Part shown: positions 24,945 to 34,127 of the stretch, one piece after another
Position numbering within the stretch: position 1 is the first letter of the stretch
Layout of the letters: every line of letters starts with the position of its first letter
Assembly (NCBI GenBank): GCA_002716585.1
Contig: PBBL01000031.1
Span: 1 to 50,872 of the forward strand
From: Myxococcales bacterium
Lineage (GTDB): Bacteria; Myxococcota_A; Bradymonadia; Bradymonadales; GCA-2716585
Length of the DNA: 50,872 bases
Direction: 5' to 3'
Made by a program: the position numbers and the translations under genes
The notes under the pieces: generated by a model
Seen by the model: the letters and a program-made list of their open reading frames with translations, nothing else
Databases searched by the model: none
What the model was told of the DNA's origin: nothing

Positions 24945-26030
24945 ATGAGAGACATCACGACGAAGGGTCCATGGGTTGCGCTGGTCGCGGCGCTGTGCGC
25001 GTCGCTGGCGTGGGGCGGGGTGGCTACGGCGCAGGACATCCAGCCCATGGGGCCGAACGCCAGGCTGGAGTACGAGCAGAACACGATCGACGTGTTTCGG
25101 ACGGTCGCCCCGGCGACCGTGTTCGTCATCCAGAAGCGGCTGGTGCGCGACAGCTGGACGCGCCGCGCCCGTGAGTACACGGCGGGCTCGGGGAGCGGCT
25201 TCATCTGGGACCGCAAGGGGCACGTGGTGACCAACTACCACGTGATCGCGGACGGCAACGCGTTCGAGGTGACGCTTCAGGACGGCAAGACCTACGAGGC
25301 CCATCTGGTGGGCGGCGATCCGAACAAGGACATCGCCGTGCTCAAGCTCGACAAGCCGCCGCGCGCCCTGACCTCGATCCAGCTCCCCCGACCCGAGTAC
25401 ACGCTGGAGGTGGGGCAGAAGGCGCTGGCGATCGGCAACCCGTTCGGGCTCGACCACACGTTGACGGTCGGGGTCGTGAGCGCGCTGGGCCGCGAGATGC
25501 TCGGCTACGGCGGGACGACCATCCGGGGGATGATCCAGACCGACGCGTCGATCAACCCGGGCAACAGCGGTGGGCCGCTGCTCAACGCCCGCGGTCAGCT
25601 CATCGGGATGAACACGATGATCTACAGCAAGACCGGCTCCTCGGTGGGGATCGGGTTCGCCGTGCCGGTCCAGACCGTGCGCCGCGTCGTCCCCGAGATC
25701 ATCCGCTACGGCAAGCCGGTGCGGGCGGGGCTGGGGATCCAGCTGGTGCCGGACAACATCGCCCGGCGCAACGGGATCTCGGGGGTGGTCATCGAGGCCG
25801 TCAACCCGGGCTCCCCGGCGGCCCAGGCTGGGCTCAGGGGGCTCCAGCGCAAGCGGCGCCGGACGCTGGTCGGGGACGTCATCGTGGGGATCAACGAGCA
25901 CGAGGTCGCCACCTACGACGACCTGTTCGGGGCGCTGGACCGGTACCGCCCGGGGGACTCGGTGAAGGTCAAGGTGCAGCGCGACAACCGGGTCATCACC
26001 GTGCCGCTGAAGCTGAGTCGGCTCAACTGA
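24945..26030 (+). CDS. HtrA/DegP-like serine protease with one PDZ domain
   Basis: A 361-residue periplasmic protease for misfolded envelope proteins. The signal peptide (residues 1-29) ends ATAQ. The chymotrypsin-like domain has His99 (NYHVI), Asp129 (NKDIAVLKL) and Ser208 (GNSGGPL). A PDZ domain follows (about 275-355, GVVIEAVNPGSPAAQAGL), with a short basic insert QRKRRRTLVGD that replaces the usual G-L-K-x-G-D loop. With one PDZ it resembles DegS or plant-type HtrA in layout. The ATG at 24945 has GAGGAG eight to thirteen bases upstream and starts the signal; the frame is open 87 codons further but lacks coding character. It stands alone before the porin gene. Confidence 0.92.
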   Translation: MRDITTKGPWVALVAALCASLAWGGVATAQDIQPMGPNARLEYEQNTIDVFRTVAPATVFVIQKRLVRDSWTRRAREYTAGSGSGFIWDRKGHVVTNYHVIADGNAFEVTLQDGKTYEAHLVGGDPNKDIAVLKLDKPPRALTSIQLPRPEYTLEVGQKALAIGNPFGLDHTLTVGVVSALGREMLGYGGTTIRGMIQTDASINPGNSGGPLLNARGQLIGMNTMIYSKTGSSVGIGFAVPVQTVRRVVPEIIRYGKPVRAGLGIQLVPDNIARRNGISGVVIEAVNPGSPAAQAGLRGLQRKRRRTLVGDVIVGINEHEVATYDDLFGALDRYRPGDSVKVKVQRDNRVITVPLKLSRLN

Positions 26031-26118
26031 CCGGGGTTTTGTGCGCCTGGGATGTGTGTTAAGTGTGCCTTGAGGATCTGGGACGACCTTGAGCGTCAGC
26101 TCCAACCCGGAGGCACCT

Positions 26119-27375
26119 TTGACCACGCCCCACGCGAGGATGAGCCTGGTCGCGGCCCTTGTTTCACTTCTCCTGTACCCCACCGCGCCTCAGGCGCAGG
26201 ACACCCCCGACCCAGCAGGCGACGCGCTGGCGACGCCGCTCTCATGGGGCGACGACGACGCGGGCTTCTTCGACCTGGGCCGCCTGGAGGGCGCCCGTGA
26301 GCTGGCCGTGAGCGGCTACCTCGACGCGGCGTTCATCAACGCCCAGGGCGAGGGCAGGGCGGGGGTGCCGAGCTTCGATCAGGCGACCGCGGGGATCTTC
26401 ATCGGGTCTCCCATCTACGAGGACAAGGTCTACGCGTCGTTGGCGGTGGAGTTCTTCAACCAGCCGCGGGCGTTCAACGGGTTGGGGCGGCGGCTGATCG
26501 TGCTGGAGCAGGCGGAGATCGAGCTGGCGACCCCGGTGGAGGGGCTTCGGGTCGGCGTCGGGGGCTTCCTGGTGCCGTTCGGGCTGGAGGACGAGCGGCA
26601 CGCCAGCGTGGTCAACCCCTTCATCACGCGCCCGGAGGTGATGTCCGGCGGGACCATCTACCCGGGGACGTGGTCGGACCTGGGGGTGCGGGTGGGGTGG
26701 CGCGTCAAGGGGGTGGGGCAGGCGGTGGTGTACTCGGTCAACGGCGACGTGGCCAACCAGCGGCTGGCGCTCCAGACCGCGCTGGGCGTCAACGCCGCGC
26801 CGCTGACGGACGCCGAGGCGCGCCAGCAGGATCTGCACGTGTTCGGCTTCACGGCGCCCGCCGACATCAACGCGGGCAAGAGCTACGGGGCGCGCCTGTC
26901 GCTCGACGGCCTGCTGGAGGGGGTCAACCTCGGAGGCTCGGCGGTCTGGGGGCGCTACGACGAGGACAACGAGCGCGCCACCTGGGCCGCCGGGGGGCAC
27001 CTGGAGCTGGTGCTCGGCGAGGCGCTCGCCGGAGCGCTGGGCCGCGTGTTGCCGCTGCCGACCCTCCTGGGCGAGTACGTGCGCACGGCCGAGGAGGGGT
27101 CGGACACGGTGGCGGGGCGCGACCGCGCCCGGTACGGTGTCTACGGGGTCGCGCTCCAGCCCCTCATCTGGGACGTGGAGCTGCTGGTGCGCTACGAGTT
27201 CTTCGACCCCGACACGGAGACCTTCGACGACGAGGCCCAGGTGATCGCGCTGGGGACCCGGTGGACCATCTACCCCAACACCTTCGCCAAGGCGGAGTAC
27301 CGAATTCGCGATGAGAATCGACCCGATGAGCTCAAGAACAACCTCTTCGCGCTGCAGCTCGCCGTGGGCTGGTGA
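26119..27375 (+). CDS. Outer membrane beta-barrel porin, OprP-like
   Basis: A 418-residue outer-membrane protein. The signal peptide ends QAQ (about residue 26). The mature part alternates polar and hydrophobic residues and ends in Trp (LAVGW), the barrel insertion signal. Segments such as EIELATPVEGLRVGVGGFLVPFG and NTFAKAEYRIRDEN match phosphate-selective porin O/P-type proteins. I chose the TTG at 26119 because CGGAGG lies five bases upstream; the ATG at 26140 is also possible and would leave a signal with less basic charge. The following lipoprotein gene overlaps its last 50-65 bases, so both are one operon. Substrate is unknown; the phosphate link is only a family name. Confidence 0.8.
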   Translation: MTTPHARMSLVAALVSLLLYPTAPQAQDTPDPAGDALATPLSWGDDDAGFFDLGRLEGARELAVSGYLDAAFINAQGEGRAGVPSFDQATAGIFIGSPIYEDKVYASLAVEFFNQPRAFNGLGRRLIVLEQAEIELATPVEGLRVGVGGFLVPFGLEDERHASVVNPFITRPEVMSGGTIYPGTWSDLGVRVGWRVKGVGQAVVYSVNGDVANQRLALQTALGVNAAPLTDAEARQQDLHVFGFTAPADINAGKSYGARLSLDGLLEGVNLGGSAVWGRYDEDNERATWAAGGHLELVLGEALAGALGRVLPLPTLLGEYVRTAEEGSDTVAGRDRARYGVYGVALQPLIWDVELLVRYEFFDPDTETFDDEAQVIALGTRWTIYPNTFAKAEYRIRDENRPDELKNNLFALQLAVGW

Positions 27376-28582
27376 GCCCGCCGCGCTCGGGCGCCTGATC
27401 GCGGCGTCCTGCGCCCTGTGGGTCGCCTCGGGGTGCCTCGAAGGCTCCGGGCGCGGCGTCGGTGACGTCGGGGCGACCTCGGCGGTGGACGCCGGTCGCG
27501 GCGACGACGCCCTCGACCCCCGCACGGGCTGCCCCCTCAACCCGGCCCCTGGCCCCGACGAGGGGCCGCGCGCCTACATGACGCTGGCCAGCTCCGATCA
27601 GGTGGCGGTCTTCGACCTCAGCGACCCCACCTCCCCGCGCGCCCTCCGCTGCGCCCCCATCGACCCCAACCCCGATTGGAGCGACGAGCCCTTCGACCTC
27701 GCCGCAGACCCGCGGGGGTGGGTCGTGACCGTGCCGCACGGATTCGGGTTCCTGCTCGGTGAGCTGTGGAGCTTTGAGCCGGGCGCCGTTGACTCCCCAC
27801 GGACGCTGGAGTTGGTCGGCGAGCCGGACCACGTGGCGCTCAGCCCCGACGGGGACACGGTCTACGTGACGGCGCTCCAGAACATCGAGCGCCCCCTCGG
27901 CCCCTACACGGAGCCAGGGCAGTTCATGGTCGTGGACCGGGCGACCTGGGCGGTGGAGGCCCAGTACCCCCTCGGGCTCGGCGCTGCGGGGCTGGACGTC
28001 GCCCCGGACGGGAGCCGCGTCGTGATCACCTCCGCCGGGACGGACGAGCTGTACGTCTACACCCCGTCCAGCGGCGACTTTCGCGGAGTCCCGGTCGGCC
28101 CGTCGCCGACGTCGGGGTCGCCGACCTATCAGCCGTTCTATGTGGCGCTCGCCGACGGCGGGGCGCTCGCCTGGGTCTCGGCGCTCAAGAGCGACGACGC
28201 CCGCCTGATCGACCTGGAGCGCGGGGAGCTGCTGGCCGCGGTGGACCTTGGGGAGGGCGCCGCGCCGCGCGACATCGTCTGGTTGGAGCGGCAGGGGCTG
28301 GTCGCCGTCGCGGCCACCGGGCGCGACGAGGTCGTGCTCATCGACGCGGCGACCCGCGCGGTCCAGGCCCGCGTCCCGGTCGGGCCACCGGCGGTCACGG
28401 GGGGCGCACCCTATGGGCTGGCGGCGGTGCCGGGCTCCTCCTGGCTGCTGGTGGCCAACAGCGCCAACCCGGACACGGCGGCGACCCTGGGGGCGCTCGT
28501 GGTCATCGACGTGGAGCGCGGCGAGGTCGTGACGGAGCGCCCGGTGGGCTTCGGGCCGCGGATGATCGCGGTGGTGCCCTGA
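27311..28582 (+). CDS. Beta-propeller (YVTN/lactonase-like) lipoprotein
   Basis: A protein of up to 423 residues. The lipoprotein signal reads LIAASCALWVASGC. The mature part has repeated blades such as DHVALSPDGDTVYVTA, GLDVAPDGSRVVITSAGTDELYVY and GLAAVPGSSWLLVANS, the YncE/YVTN pattern. The start is uncertain: ATG at 27311 or 27326 both lie inside the porin gene and give a long 36-41 residue signal; no start is visible right before the basic residue at LGRLIAAS. Surface binding or cofactor scaffold roles are known for relatives. The overlap implies co-expression with the porin. Confidence 0.75.
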   Translation: MRIDPMSSRTTSSRCSSPWAGEPAALGRLIAASCALWVASGCLEGSGRGVGDVGATSAVDAGRGDDALDPRTGCPLNPAPGPDEGPRAYMTLASSDQVAVFDLSDPTSPRALRCAPIDPNPDWSDEPFDLAADPRGWVVTVPHGFGFLLGELWSFEPGAVDSPRTLELVGEPDHVALSPDGDTVYVTALQNIERPLGPYTEPGQFMVVDRATWAVEAQYPLGLGAAGLDVAPDGSRVVITSAGTDELYVYTPSSGDFRGVPVGPSPTSGSPTYQPFYVALADGGALAWVSALKSDDARLIDLERGELLAAVDLGEGAAPRDIVWLERQGLVAVAATGRDEVVLIDAATRAVQARVPVGPPAVTGGAPYGLAAVPGSSWLLVANSANPDTAATLGALVVIDVERGEVVTERPVGFGPRMIAVVP

Positions 28583-28694
28583 GGGCGTCGTTGGCGATCT
28601 GGCGTCAAATCGTCTCAAGTGAGCAACATCCGTTGCGAGGGGGCGATAACCCTCCTTGAGAGCGCGCGCGTCGTGCGTTCACGAGGAGGAGCCC

Positions 28695-29696
28695 ATGAGC
28701 GACAAGACATCCGATTCAACCACGAGCCACCCGAGGTTGCCGCCGAAGTACGACGTGGTCTTCAAGCGGCTGTTTGGCGACAGCAAGGACACCCGCCTGC
28801 TGCTGGCGCTGCTCAACGCGTTGCTGGGGTGGGATGAGCCCCTGGCGCGCGTTGATGTGCTTGACCCGCGGCTGGGAGGGGAGAACGCGACGGACAAGGA
28901 GCCCGCGCTGGACGTGTTGGCCCACGATGAGGAGGGTCGGCAGTTCCACATCGAGATTCAGGTGGCGCGCCAGGAGATGTACCTGGAGCGGGCGCTCTAC
29001 TACTGGGCCAGGCTCTACGCCGAGCAGCTCCGCGCAGGCGACAATTACGAGACGCTCAAGCCGACGATCTCCATCCACATCCTGGCTGACTGGACACTCG
29101 CCGAGCTTTCGCCGACGCTGGCCAGCGACACCTGCCACTCGCGTTACGGGTTGCTGGACATGGACTCAGGCAAGCGGTTGACGCTCCACCAGGAGATGCA
29201 CATCATCGAACTGCCCGAGTTCGATGACGCCCTCGAAGAGGTCGAGGGCGATGAGGCCCGTTGGCTTTACTTTCTGCGTTACGGTGACCAGATGACCGAC
29301 GATCAGACCCAGCAGATGGGTGAGCCGATTGCGCAGGCTCAAGACAAGCTCAAGCGCATCAGCCAGGACGATCTCCTCCGAGCCGCCTACAACGCCCGCG
29401 TCAAGGCGGCGCGCGACGCCCGGTGGCTCATCCAGGGGCCGATCGTCGTCGCCCAGCGCGCTCAACAGGAGGCGGAGGCGGCTCTGCAGAAAGCGGAGGC
29501 CAAGCTGCAGAAAGCGGAGGCCGAGCTGCAACAAGCAGAAGCTGAAAAGCAACAAGCAGAAGCTGAAAAGCAACAAGCAGAAGCTGAAAAGCGACGCGCG
29601 ATCGCGCGCGCTCAAGACGTTGAGCAGAGCTTCAAGGCGCTTGAGCGTGAGTTGGCGCTGCTTCGGGCGAAGCTCGACGATGACGCGGCTCCTTGA
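28695..29696 (+). CDS. Rpn-family PD-(D/E)XK nuclease with coiled-coil tail
   Basis: A 333-residue protein of the Rpn/YhgA-like (PDDEXK transposase-like) family. The N-terminus (KYDVVFKRLFGDSKDTRLLLA) is the family signature. The nuclease core has Asp73 and E87-x-Q89 (FHIEIQ), matching D-x(n)-E-x-Q. RpnA-type proteins cut DNA and promote RecA-independent recombination, some as defence factors. The C-terminal 75 residues are a heptad coiled coil (LQKAEAK, QQAEAEK) encoded by 21-bp repeats. The ATG at 28695 has GAGGAGGAG upstream. The last bases overlap the start of the esterase gene. Families of such genes often expand in genomes; the repeats may vary in number. Confidence 0.88.
   Translation: MSDKTSDSTTSHPRLPPKYDVVFKRLFGDSKDTRLLLALLNALLGWDEPLARVDVLDPRLGGENATDKEPALDVLAHDEEGRQFHIEIQVARQEMYLERALYYWARLYAEQLRAGDNYETLKPTISIHILADWTLAELSPTLASDTCHSRYGLLDMDSGKRLTLHQEMHIIELPEFDDALEEVEGDEARWLYFLRYGDQMTDDQTQQMGEPIAQAQDKLKRISQDDLLRAAYNARVKAARDARWLIQGPIVVAQRAQQEAEAALQKAEAKLQKAEAELQQAEAEKQQAEAEKQQAEAEKRRAIARAQDVEQSFKALERELALLRAKLDDDAAP
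29484..29591 (+). repeat. 21-bp tandem repeats inside the Rpn-family gene
   Basis: Two near-identical 21-bp units start at 29484 and 29505. Three perfect units CAACAAGCAGAAGCTGAAAAG lie at 29529-29549, 29550-29570 and 29571-29591. Each adds one heptad to the coiled coil and keeps the frame. The later units use AT-richer codons than the rest of the gene, suggesting recent expansion. Confidence 0.92.
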
Positions 29697-31516
29697 ATCG
29701 CCCCATCGCCCACCACACGTTCACTCCCACAGCCCTGCTCGTTGTGGTGGTCGTCTCAGCCTGCACCAACGCAGCCACAACGCCGGATCGATCCGTGGAT
29801 GGGGCAGCCGCGCCCCAACCGCTCCTGCGAGCGATCACCGCCCCACCGCGAGAGCCCGCCGAGGCCAACCCGCAGCCCGCCGAAGCCAGCCCGCAGCCTG
29901 CTGAGGTCAGCGAGCTGGAGCCTCCTGGCGCCCCCTCGGGTTGTCGCCCGAGCGGGGAGGCCCCGAGCGGCTACCAGGCCAACGCGTTGGAGGTCGAAGG
30001 GCGGATCGAGCTCGGGGGGGCGTGGCGCCTGGGTGAGCAGGTCGGCTCCAGGGGGCGGCGCCCCGATCTGGACGACAGCGCCTGGTCCGCCGTGGAGGTG
30101 CCTGGCGTGTGGCGCCCCGACGCGCTGCCTGGCAAGCGAACGCCGTACTGGCTTCGGAGGCGCTTTACGCTGCCACCCGGGCTCGATCGCGACAGGTTGG
30201 CGCTGGACCTGGGCGGGCGGGTGGGACGGAGCGAGGTGTGGCTCAACGGCACCCGAATCAAGAAGATGGAGCCGACGCGGGACGCCAGCGCCCCCTTCTT
30301 CGCGCCCGGGCCGCTGCCGCTGGTGGAGGGCGAGAACGTCCTCGCGGTCCAGGTGATCGCCACCCAGACGACCGGCGGCGTCCTGTGGTACGGCGACGCG
30401 GCGCTGGGGACCCCGACGACGCGGCGCCGCGGGTTGGTGTACCACCAGTTCACGAGCGAGGTGGACGGCACCCGTCAGCAGCTCGCGGTCTACGTGCCGC
30501 GCTGCGCGGACCTGAGCCGACCGCTGCCGCTGCTGGTGGCGCTCCCGGGGTGGAACGGCAACCCGCACGTGTTCGGGGCCTCCCGGTTGCTTGAGGAGGC
30601 GGAGCGGCGTGACCTGCTGGTGCTGGTGCCCGATCCGCGCGGGAACGTGCTCTACACCGACAAGAGCGAGCGGGGCGTCCTGGAGGCGGTGGCGGTGGTG
30701 TCGCGCGACTTCTCCGTCGATCCCGACCGGGTTGGGCTGACCGGGACCTCCATGGGAGGCGCCGGGGCGCTCCAGATCGGCTACCACTACCCGGATCGGT
30801 TCGCGGCGGTGTCCTCGTTCTATGGGGACAGCACGTACGAGCTGACCACCTACGCCGGGAAGATCCTCAAGCAGCAGAGCGTGGCGGATCGGTACAGCGT
30901 CCTGCGCTTCGCGGCCAACGCCCGGAACCTCCCCGTGCTGCTCATCCACGCCGAGGACGACCCGGTCACCCCGGTTCGCCAGTCCCGCGCGCTGTTTGAG
31001 GCGTCTCAGCGCCTGGGCTTCGACCACCACGCCCTGCACACCCCGCCCGAGGGAGGACACACCCTCAAGCTGGTGGACGACTTCGCGGCCGAGGTCGTGG
31101 CGTTCCACGCGTCCGCCCGCCGCGCGCGCCGCCCTGAGCGGGTGAGCTTCCGCGCCAACGCCCGCGCCTACCCGGGCAGCCACTGGCTTGAGGTGGAGCT
31201 GCGCGCTGAGCCCCGCTTCGGCGGCGCGGACATGAGCTACCGCGACGGGGTGCTCACCGTCCATGCCATCGGCCGAGGGCTGCAGGCCGCTCGGGTGAGC
31301 GCCCCCGACCTGGAGCTGGAGGCGCTGGAGGCGCTGGAGGTGGACGTGCAGGCGCCCCTCGGCGCGCCCCTCTGGCTCGTGGGGCTCAAGCGGGCGGAGG
31401 CGGTTGGGGTGGAGCGCCTCGATGGCGCATCGGAGCCCGTTGTGGTCGAGGTGGACGGCGGCGAGTTGCGCCTCGGCGAGCTGGCGCCGGGGCGGTGGCG
31501 GGTGCGGTGGCGCTGA
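29693..31516 (+). CDS. Esterase lipoprotein with N-terminal galactose-binding-like domain
   Basis: A 607-residue lipoprotein. The signal ends VVVSAC (Cys24). A Pro/Glu linker with a repeated PQPAEAS-type unit follows. Residues about 95-245 match the jelly-roll sugar-binding fold of glycoside hydrolase family 2-type proteins (WSAVEVPGVW, WLRRRFTLP, VWLNGTRI). Residues about 250-480 are an alpha/beta hydrolase of the feruloyl esterase/PHB depolymerase type: Ser353 in GTSMGG, Asp422/423 in AEDDPVTP and His456 in EGGHTLK. A further beta domain closes the protein. The TTG at 29693 overlaps the Rpn gene stop (TTGA) and begins the signal. Release of ester-linked polysaccharide or storage polymer is likely; substrate is unknown. 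Confidence 0.85.
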   Translation: MNRPIAHHTFTPTALLVVVVVSACTNAATTPDRSVDGAAAPQPLLRAITAPPREPAEANPQPAEASPQPAEVSELEPPGAPSGCRPSGEAPSGYQANALEVEGRIELGGAWRLGEQVGSRGRRPDLDDSAWSAVEVPGVWRPDALPGKRTPYWLRRRFTLPPGLDRDRLALDLGGRVGRSEVWLNGTRIKKMEPTRDASAPFFAPGPLPLVEGENVLAVQVIATQTTGGVLWYGDAALGTPTTRRRGLVYHQFTSEVDGTRQQLAVYVPRCADLSRPLPLLVALPGWNGNPHVFGASRLLEEAERRDLLVLVPDPRGNVLYTDKSERGVLEAVAVVSRDFSVDPDRVGLTGTSMGGAGALQIGYHYPDRFAAVSSFYGDSTYELTTYAGKILKQQSVADRYSVLRFAANARNLPVLLIHAEDDPVTPVRQSRALFEASQRLGFDHHALHTPPEGGHTLKLVDDFAAEVVAFHASARRARRPERVSFRANARAYPGSHWLEVELRAEPRFGGADMSYRDGVLTVHAIGRGLQAARVSAPDLELEALEALEVDVQAPLGAPLWLVGLKRAEAVGVERLDGASEPVVVEVDGGELRLGELAPGRWRVRWR

Positions 31517-31576
31517 GCCCAGGGGCCGTCGCGGCTCTCCTGACCGATGCTCCCTCCAATGGGGCTCAGCCGCGGG

Positions 31577-31605
31577 TTGGGCTCGTCGTCATGATCTGGT
31601 AGCTT
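31577..31605 (+). promoter_or_regulatory. Putative promoter of the Sel1-repeat gene
   Basis: TTGGGC (31577-31582), a 17-base spacer and TAGCTT (31600-31605) stand 48 bases before the ATG at 31653. Matches are partial but spacing is ideal and the site lies in the only gap between the genes. Confidence 0.4.
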
Positions 31606-31652
31606 CGTGGCGATGTGTTGAGTTCAAGATCACCGCCCAGGAGGAGCGAGCC

Positions 31653-34106
31653 ATGCGGAGAGCGATCGTCGGCCTGACGCTGATGTTGTGGGGGACGGCC
31701 TGTGTGACCGGCGGCAGCCCGAAGGGCCCCGACGTCAACCCGGTCCAGCAGCCCGGCGAGCGCGTCTCCAGCGGCCAGGAGGAGTGCGTCACCGGGACGG
31801 AGGAGGCGTGCTCCGAGATGGGCTCGGCGCACGTCGCCCCGGAGGCGCTGCCGAGCGCGCGGGAGCCCGACGCCCCCAGCCCTCAGCGCGACGACTGGGC
31901 GGCGGCGTGTGAGGCGGGCGAGGGGCTGGCCTGCAACAACCTCGGGGCGATGGCCGAGCGCGACGGCGCTGAGCCTCAGGAGGCGTTCGCGCTCTACACC
32001 AGGTCGTGCGAGCTGGGCGAGCTGCTCGGGTGCAGCAACCTCGGGTCCCTCTACGCGCGCGGCGTCGGCATCGACCGCGACTACGAGCAGGCGGCGCTCC
32101 TCTTTGGGCAGGCCTGCGACGCGGGCGTCACGGTCGGCTGCCGCAACCTGGCCGTGCTGCGCGAGCAGGGCTTCGGGATCCAGCAGGACCTCAAGGCCGC
32201 GGCCTCGCTCTACGAGGCCGCCTGCGAGGGCGGCGACGCCGTCGGGTGCAACAACCTCGGCGTCCTGCTGGAGCAGGGGCGCGGCGCCGCGGCCGACCCG
32301 GAGCGGGCCAGCGCCTTCTACAACAAGGCCTGCGAGCTGGGCCACACCATGGCCTGCGTCAACCTCGGCGTCCTGATCGACCTCGGCAAGACCAACGACG
32401 CCAGCAAGGCCCGCGCCGCCGAGCTGTACGACCAGTCGTGCCAGCGCGGCGAGCCGGTCGGGTGCAACAACCTCGGCGCCCTTCATGAGAAGGGCGAGGG
32501 CGTCGCCAAGGACCTCAAGCGCGCCGCGGCGCTCTACCAGCGGGCCTGCGACGAGGGCGACGGCGGCGGCTGCGTCAACCTCGGCGCCATGTTCCACCTC
32601 GGCAAGGACGGTCCCATCGACCTCGCCAAGGCCGCCGAGTTGTACCAGGCGGGCTGCGACAAGGGGCAGCCGCGCGGCTGCACCAACCTCGCGGTCGTCT
32701 ACAGCGCGTTGGGCAAGTCGGGCGCCCGCTCCGGGCTCAAGCTCCTGCGCGAGGGCTGCGAAGGGGGCGACGTCCGAGCCTGTCGGCTCGTGGGCATCCA
32801 GCTGGAGGCGGTCGGTGAGCCCGGCGCGGGCGACGCGACCGCCGAGGCCGCGGGTTACTTCCGCAAGGGGTGCGACCTGGGCGACCTGGTCAGCTGCACC
32901 AACCTCGGCGTCATGCGCCAGATCGGCCGCGGCGTGCCTCAGAGCGCGCGGCTCGCCGCCGAGCTGTACCGCCGCTCCTGCGACGGCGGTGAGCTGCGCG
33001 GGTGCAGCAACCTCGGCGCGCTGCACATGGACGGCGTCGGCGTGCGCGTCAACCTCAAGGAGGCGGCGCGGCTGTTCCAGCGCGCCTGCGACCGCAAGGA
33101 GGGGTCGGGGTGTCTGCGCCTCGGCCTCCTCTACGCGACGGGACGCGGCGTTCAGGCCGATCCAGACCGCGCGACGCGCCACTTCAAGACCTCCTGCGAC
33201 GCGGGCTTCCCCGCCGGGTGCCGCGAGTACGGCGCCCGGCTCGCCCAGGGGCAGGGCGTCCCGCGCGACCCGGCGCAGGCCGCCCGCCTGTTCGAGCAGG
33301 CATGCGCGGGGGGTGACCCGGTCGGCTGCGGCAACCTCGGCGTCATGCTGGAATCGGGCGACGGTGGCGAGCAGGACGACGCGAAGGCGGCGGCGATGTA
33401 CGACAAGGCCTGCACGCGCGGGGTCGCGCGCGGGTGCCGCAACCTGGCGCTCCTCGTGGCGGCGGGGCGTGGGACCCCCAGGAACGCGAAGCAGGCGAAG
33501 GTGCTGCTGACCCAGGCGTGCGACAAGGGCGACGCGCTCGCCTGCGCCGACCTCGGGCGAAAGGGGCGCCTCGCCCGCGGCGCCCAGCGGAGCGCGCTCG
33601 CCGACCAGGCGAAGGCGTGTGACGGCGGCGACGTCGCCGCCTGCGCGCGCCTCGGCGACCTCTACGACACAGGCGACGGCGTCGCCCGCGATCAAGCCCG
33701 CGCCGCCCGCTTCTACGAGAAGGCCTGCGCCCAGCGCTACGCCTCGGGCTGCCTCAACCTCGGCATCATGGCGCAGAACGGCGAGGGGATGGAGGCTGAC
33801 CCGGGCCGCGCCGTCGATCTCTACTGGCAGGCCTGCGAGGGGGGCAGCGCCAAGGGGTGCGAGGCCCTCGGCGCGGCCTACGCGCAGGGGCTCGGCGCCC
33901 CCAACCCCGACCCGGCGCGCGCCGCCACGCTCTACCGCCGCGCCTGCGACGCGGACCGCGCTGAGGCGTGCCGCGCGCTGGGGTTGCTCCGGGCGAAGGG
34001 GTGGGAGGGGCAGGCGCCCGACCTGAAGAAGGCGCGGGCGCTGCTCAAGGGGGCGTGCGACAAGGGCGTCAAGGAGGCCTGCGAGGACCTCAAGGGGCTG
34101 AAGTGA
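31653..34106 (+). CDS. Sel1/Hcp-like cysteine-paired repeat lipoprotein (21 repeats)
   Basis: An 817-residue exported protein. The start ATG at 31653 follows GAGGAG; the signal ends LWGTAC. After a linker of about 65 residues come 21 repeats of about 35 residues, each with C-x-x-G-x-x-x-G/A-C-x-x-L-G, for example CEGGDAVGCNNLG and CELGHTMACVNLG. The two Cys, eight apart, match the disulfide-closed Sel1-like repeats of Helicobacter Hcp proteins. Repeats nine and twelve are slightly diverged and the last is truncated. Such solenoids bind peptides or proteins. The signal and disulfide pattern both argue for a periplasmic or surface location. No enzyme motif is present. Confidence 0.9.
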   Translation: MRRAIVGLTLMLWGTACVTGGSPKGPDVNPVQQPGERVSSGQEECVTGTEEACSEMGSAHVAPEALPSAREPDAPSPQRDDWAAACEAGEGLACNNLGAMAERDGAEPQEAFALYTRSCELGELLGCSNLGSLYARGVGIDRDYEQAALLFGQACDAGVTVGCRNLAVLREQGFGIQQDLKAAASLYEAACEGGDAVGCNNLGVLLEQGRGAAADPERASAFYNKACELGHTMACVNLGVLIDLGKTNDASKARAAELYDQSCQRGEPVGCNNLGALHEKGEGVAKDLKRAAALYQRACDEGDGGGCVNLGAMFHLGKDGPIDLAKAAELYQAGCDKGQPRGCTNLAVVYSALGKSGARSGLKLLREGCEGGDVRACRLVGIQLEAVGEPGAGDATAEAAGYFRKGCDLGDLVSCTNLGVMRQIGRGVPQSARLAAELYRRSCDGGELRGCSNLGALHMDGVGVRVNLKEAARLFQRACDRKEGSGCLRLGLLYATGRGVQADPDRATRHFKTSCDAGFPAGCREYGARLAQGQGVPRDPAQAARLFEQACAGGDPVGCGNLGVMLESGDGGEQDDAKAAAMYDKACTRGVARGCRNLALLVAAGRGTPRNAKQAKVLLTQACDKGDALACADLGRKGRLARGAQRSALADQAKACDGGDVAACARLGDLYDTGDGVARDQARAARFYEKACAQRYASGCLNLGIMAQNGEGMEADPGRAVDLYWQACEGGSAKGCEALGAAYAQGLGAPNPDPARAATLYRRACDADRAEACRALGLLRAKGWEGQAPDLKKARALLKGACDKGVKEACEDLKGLK

Positions 34107-34127
34107 CGCCGAGGCGGGGGTGAGCCT

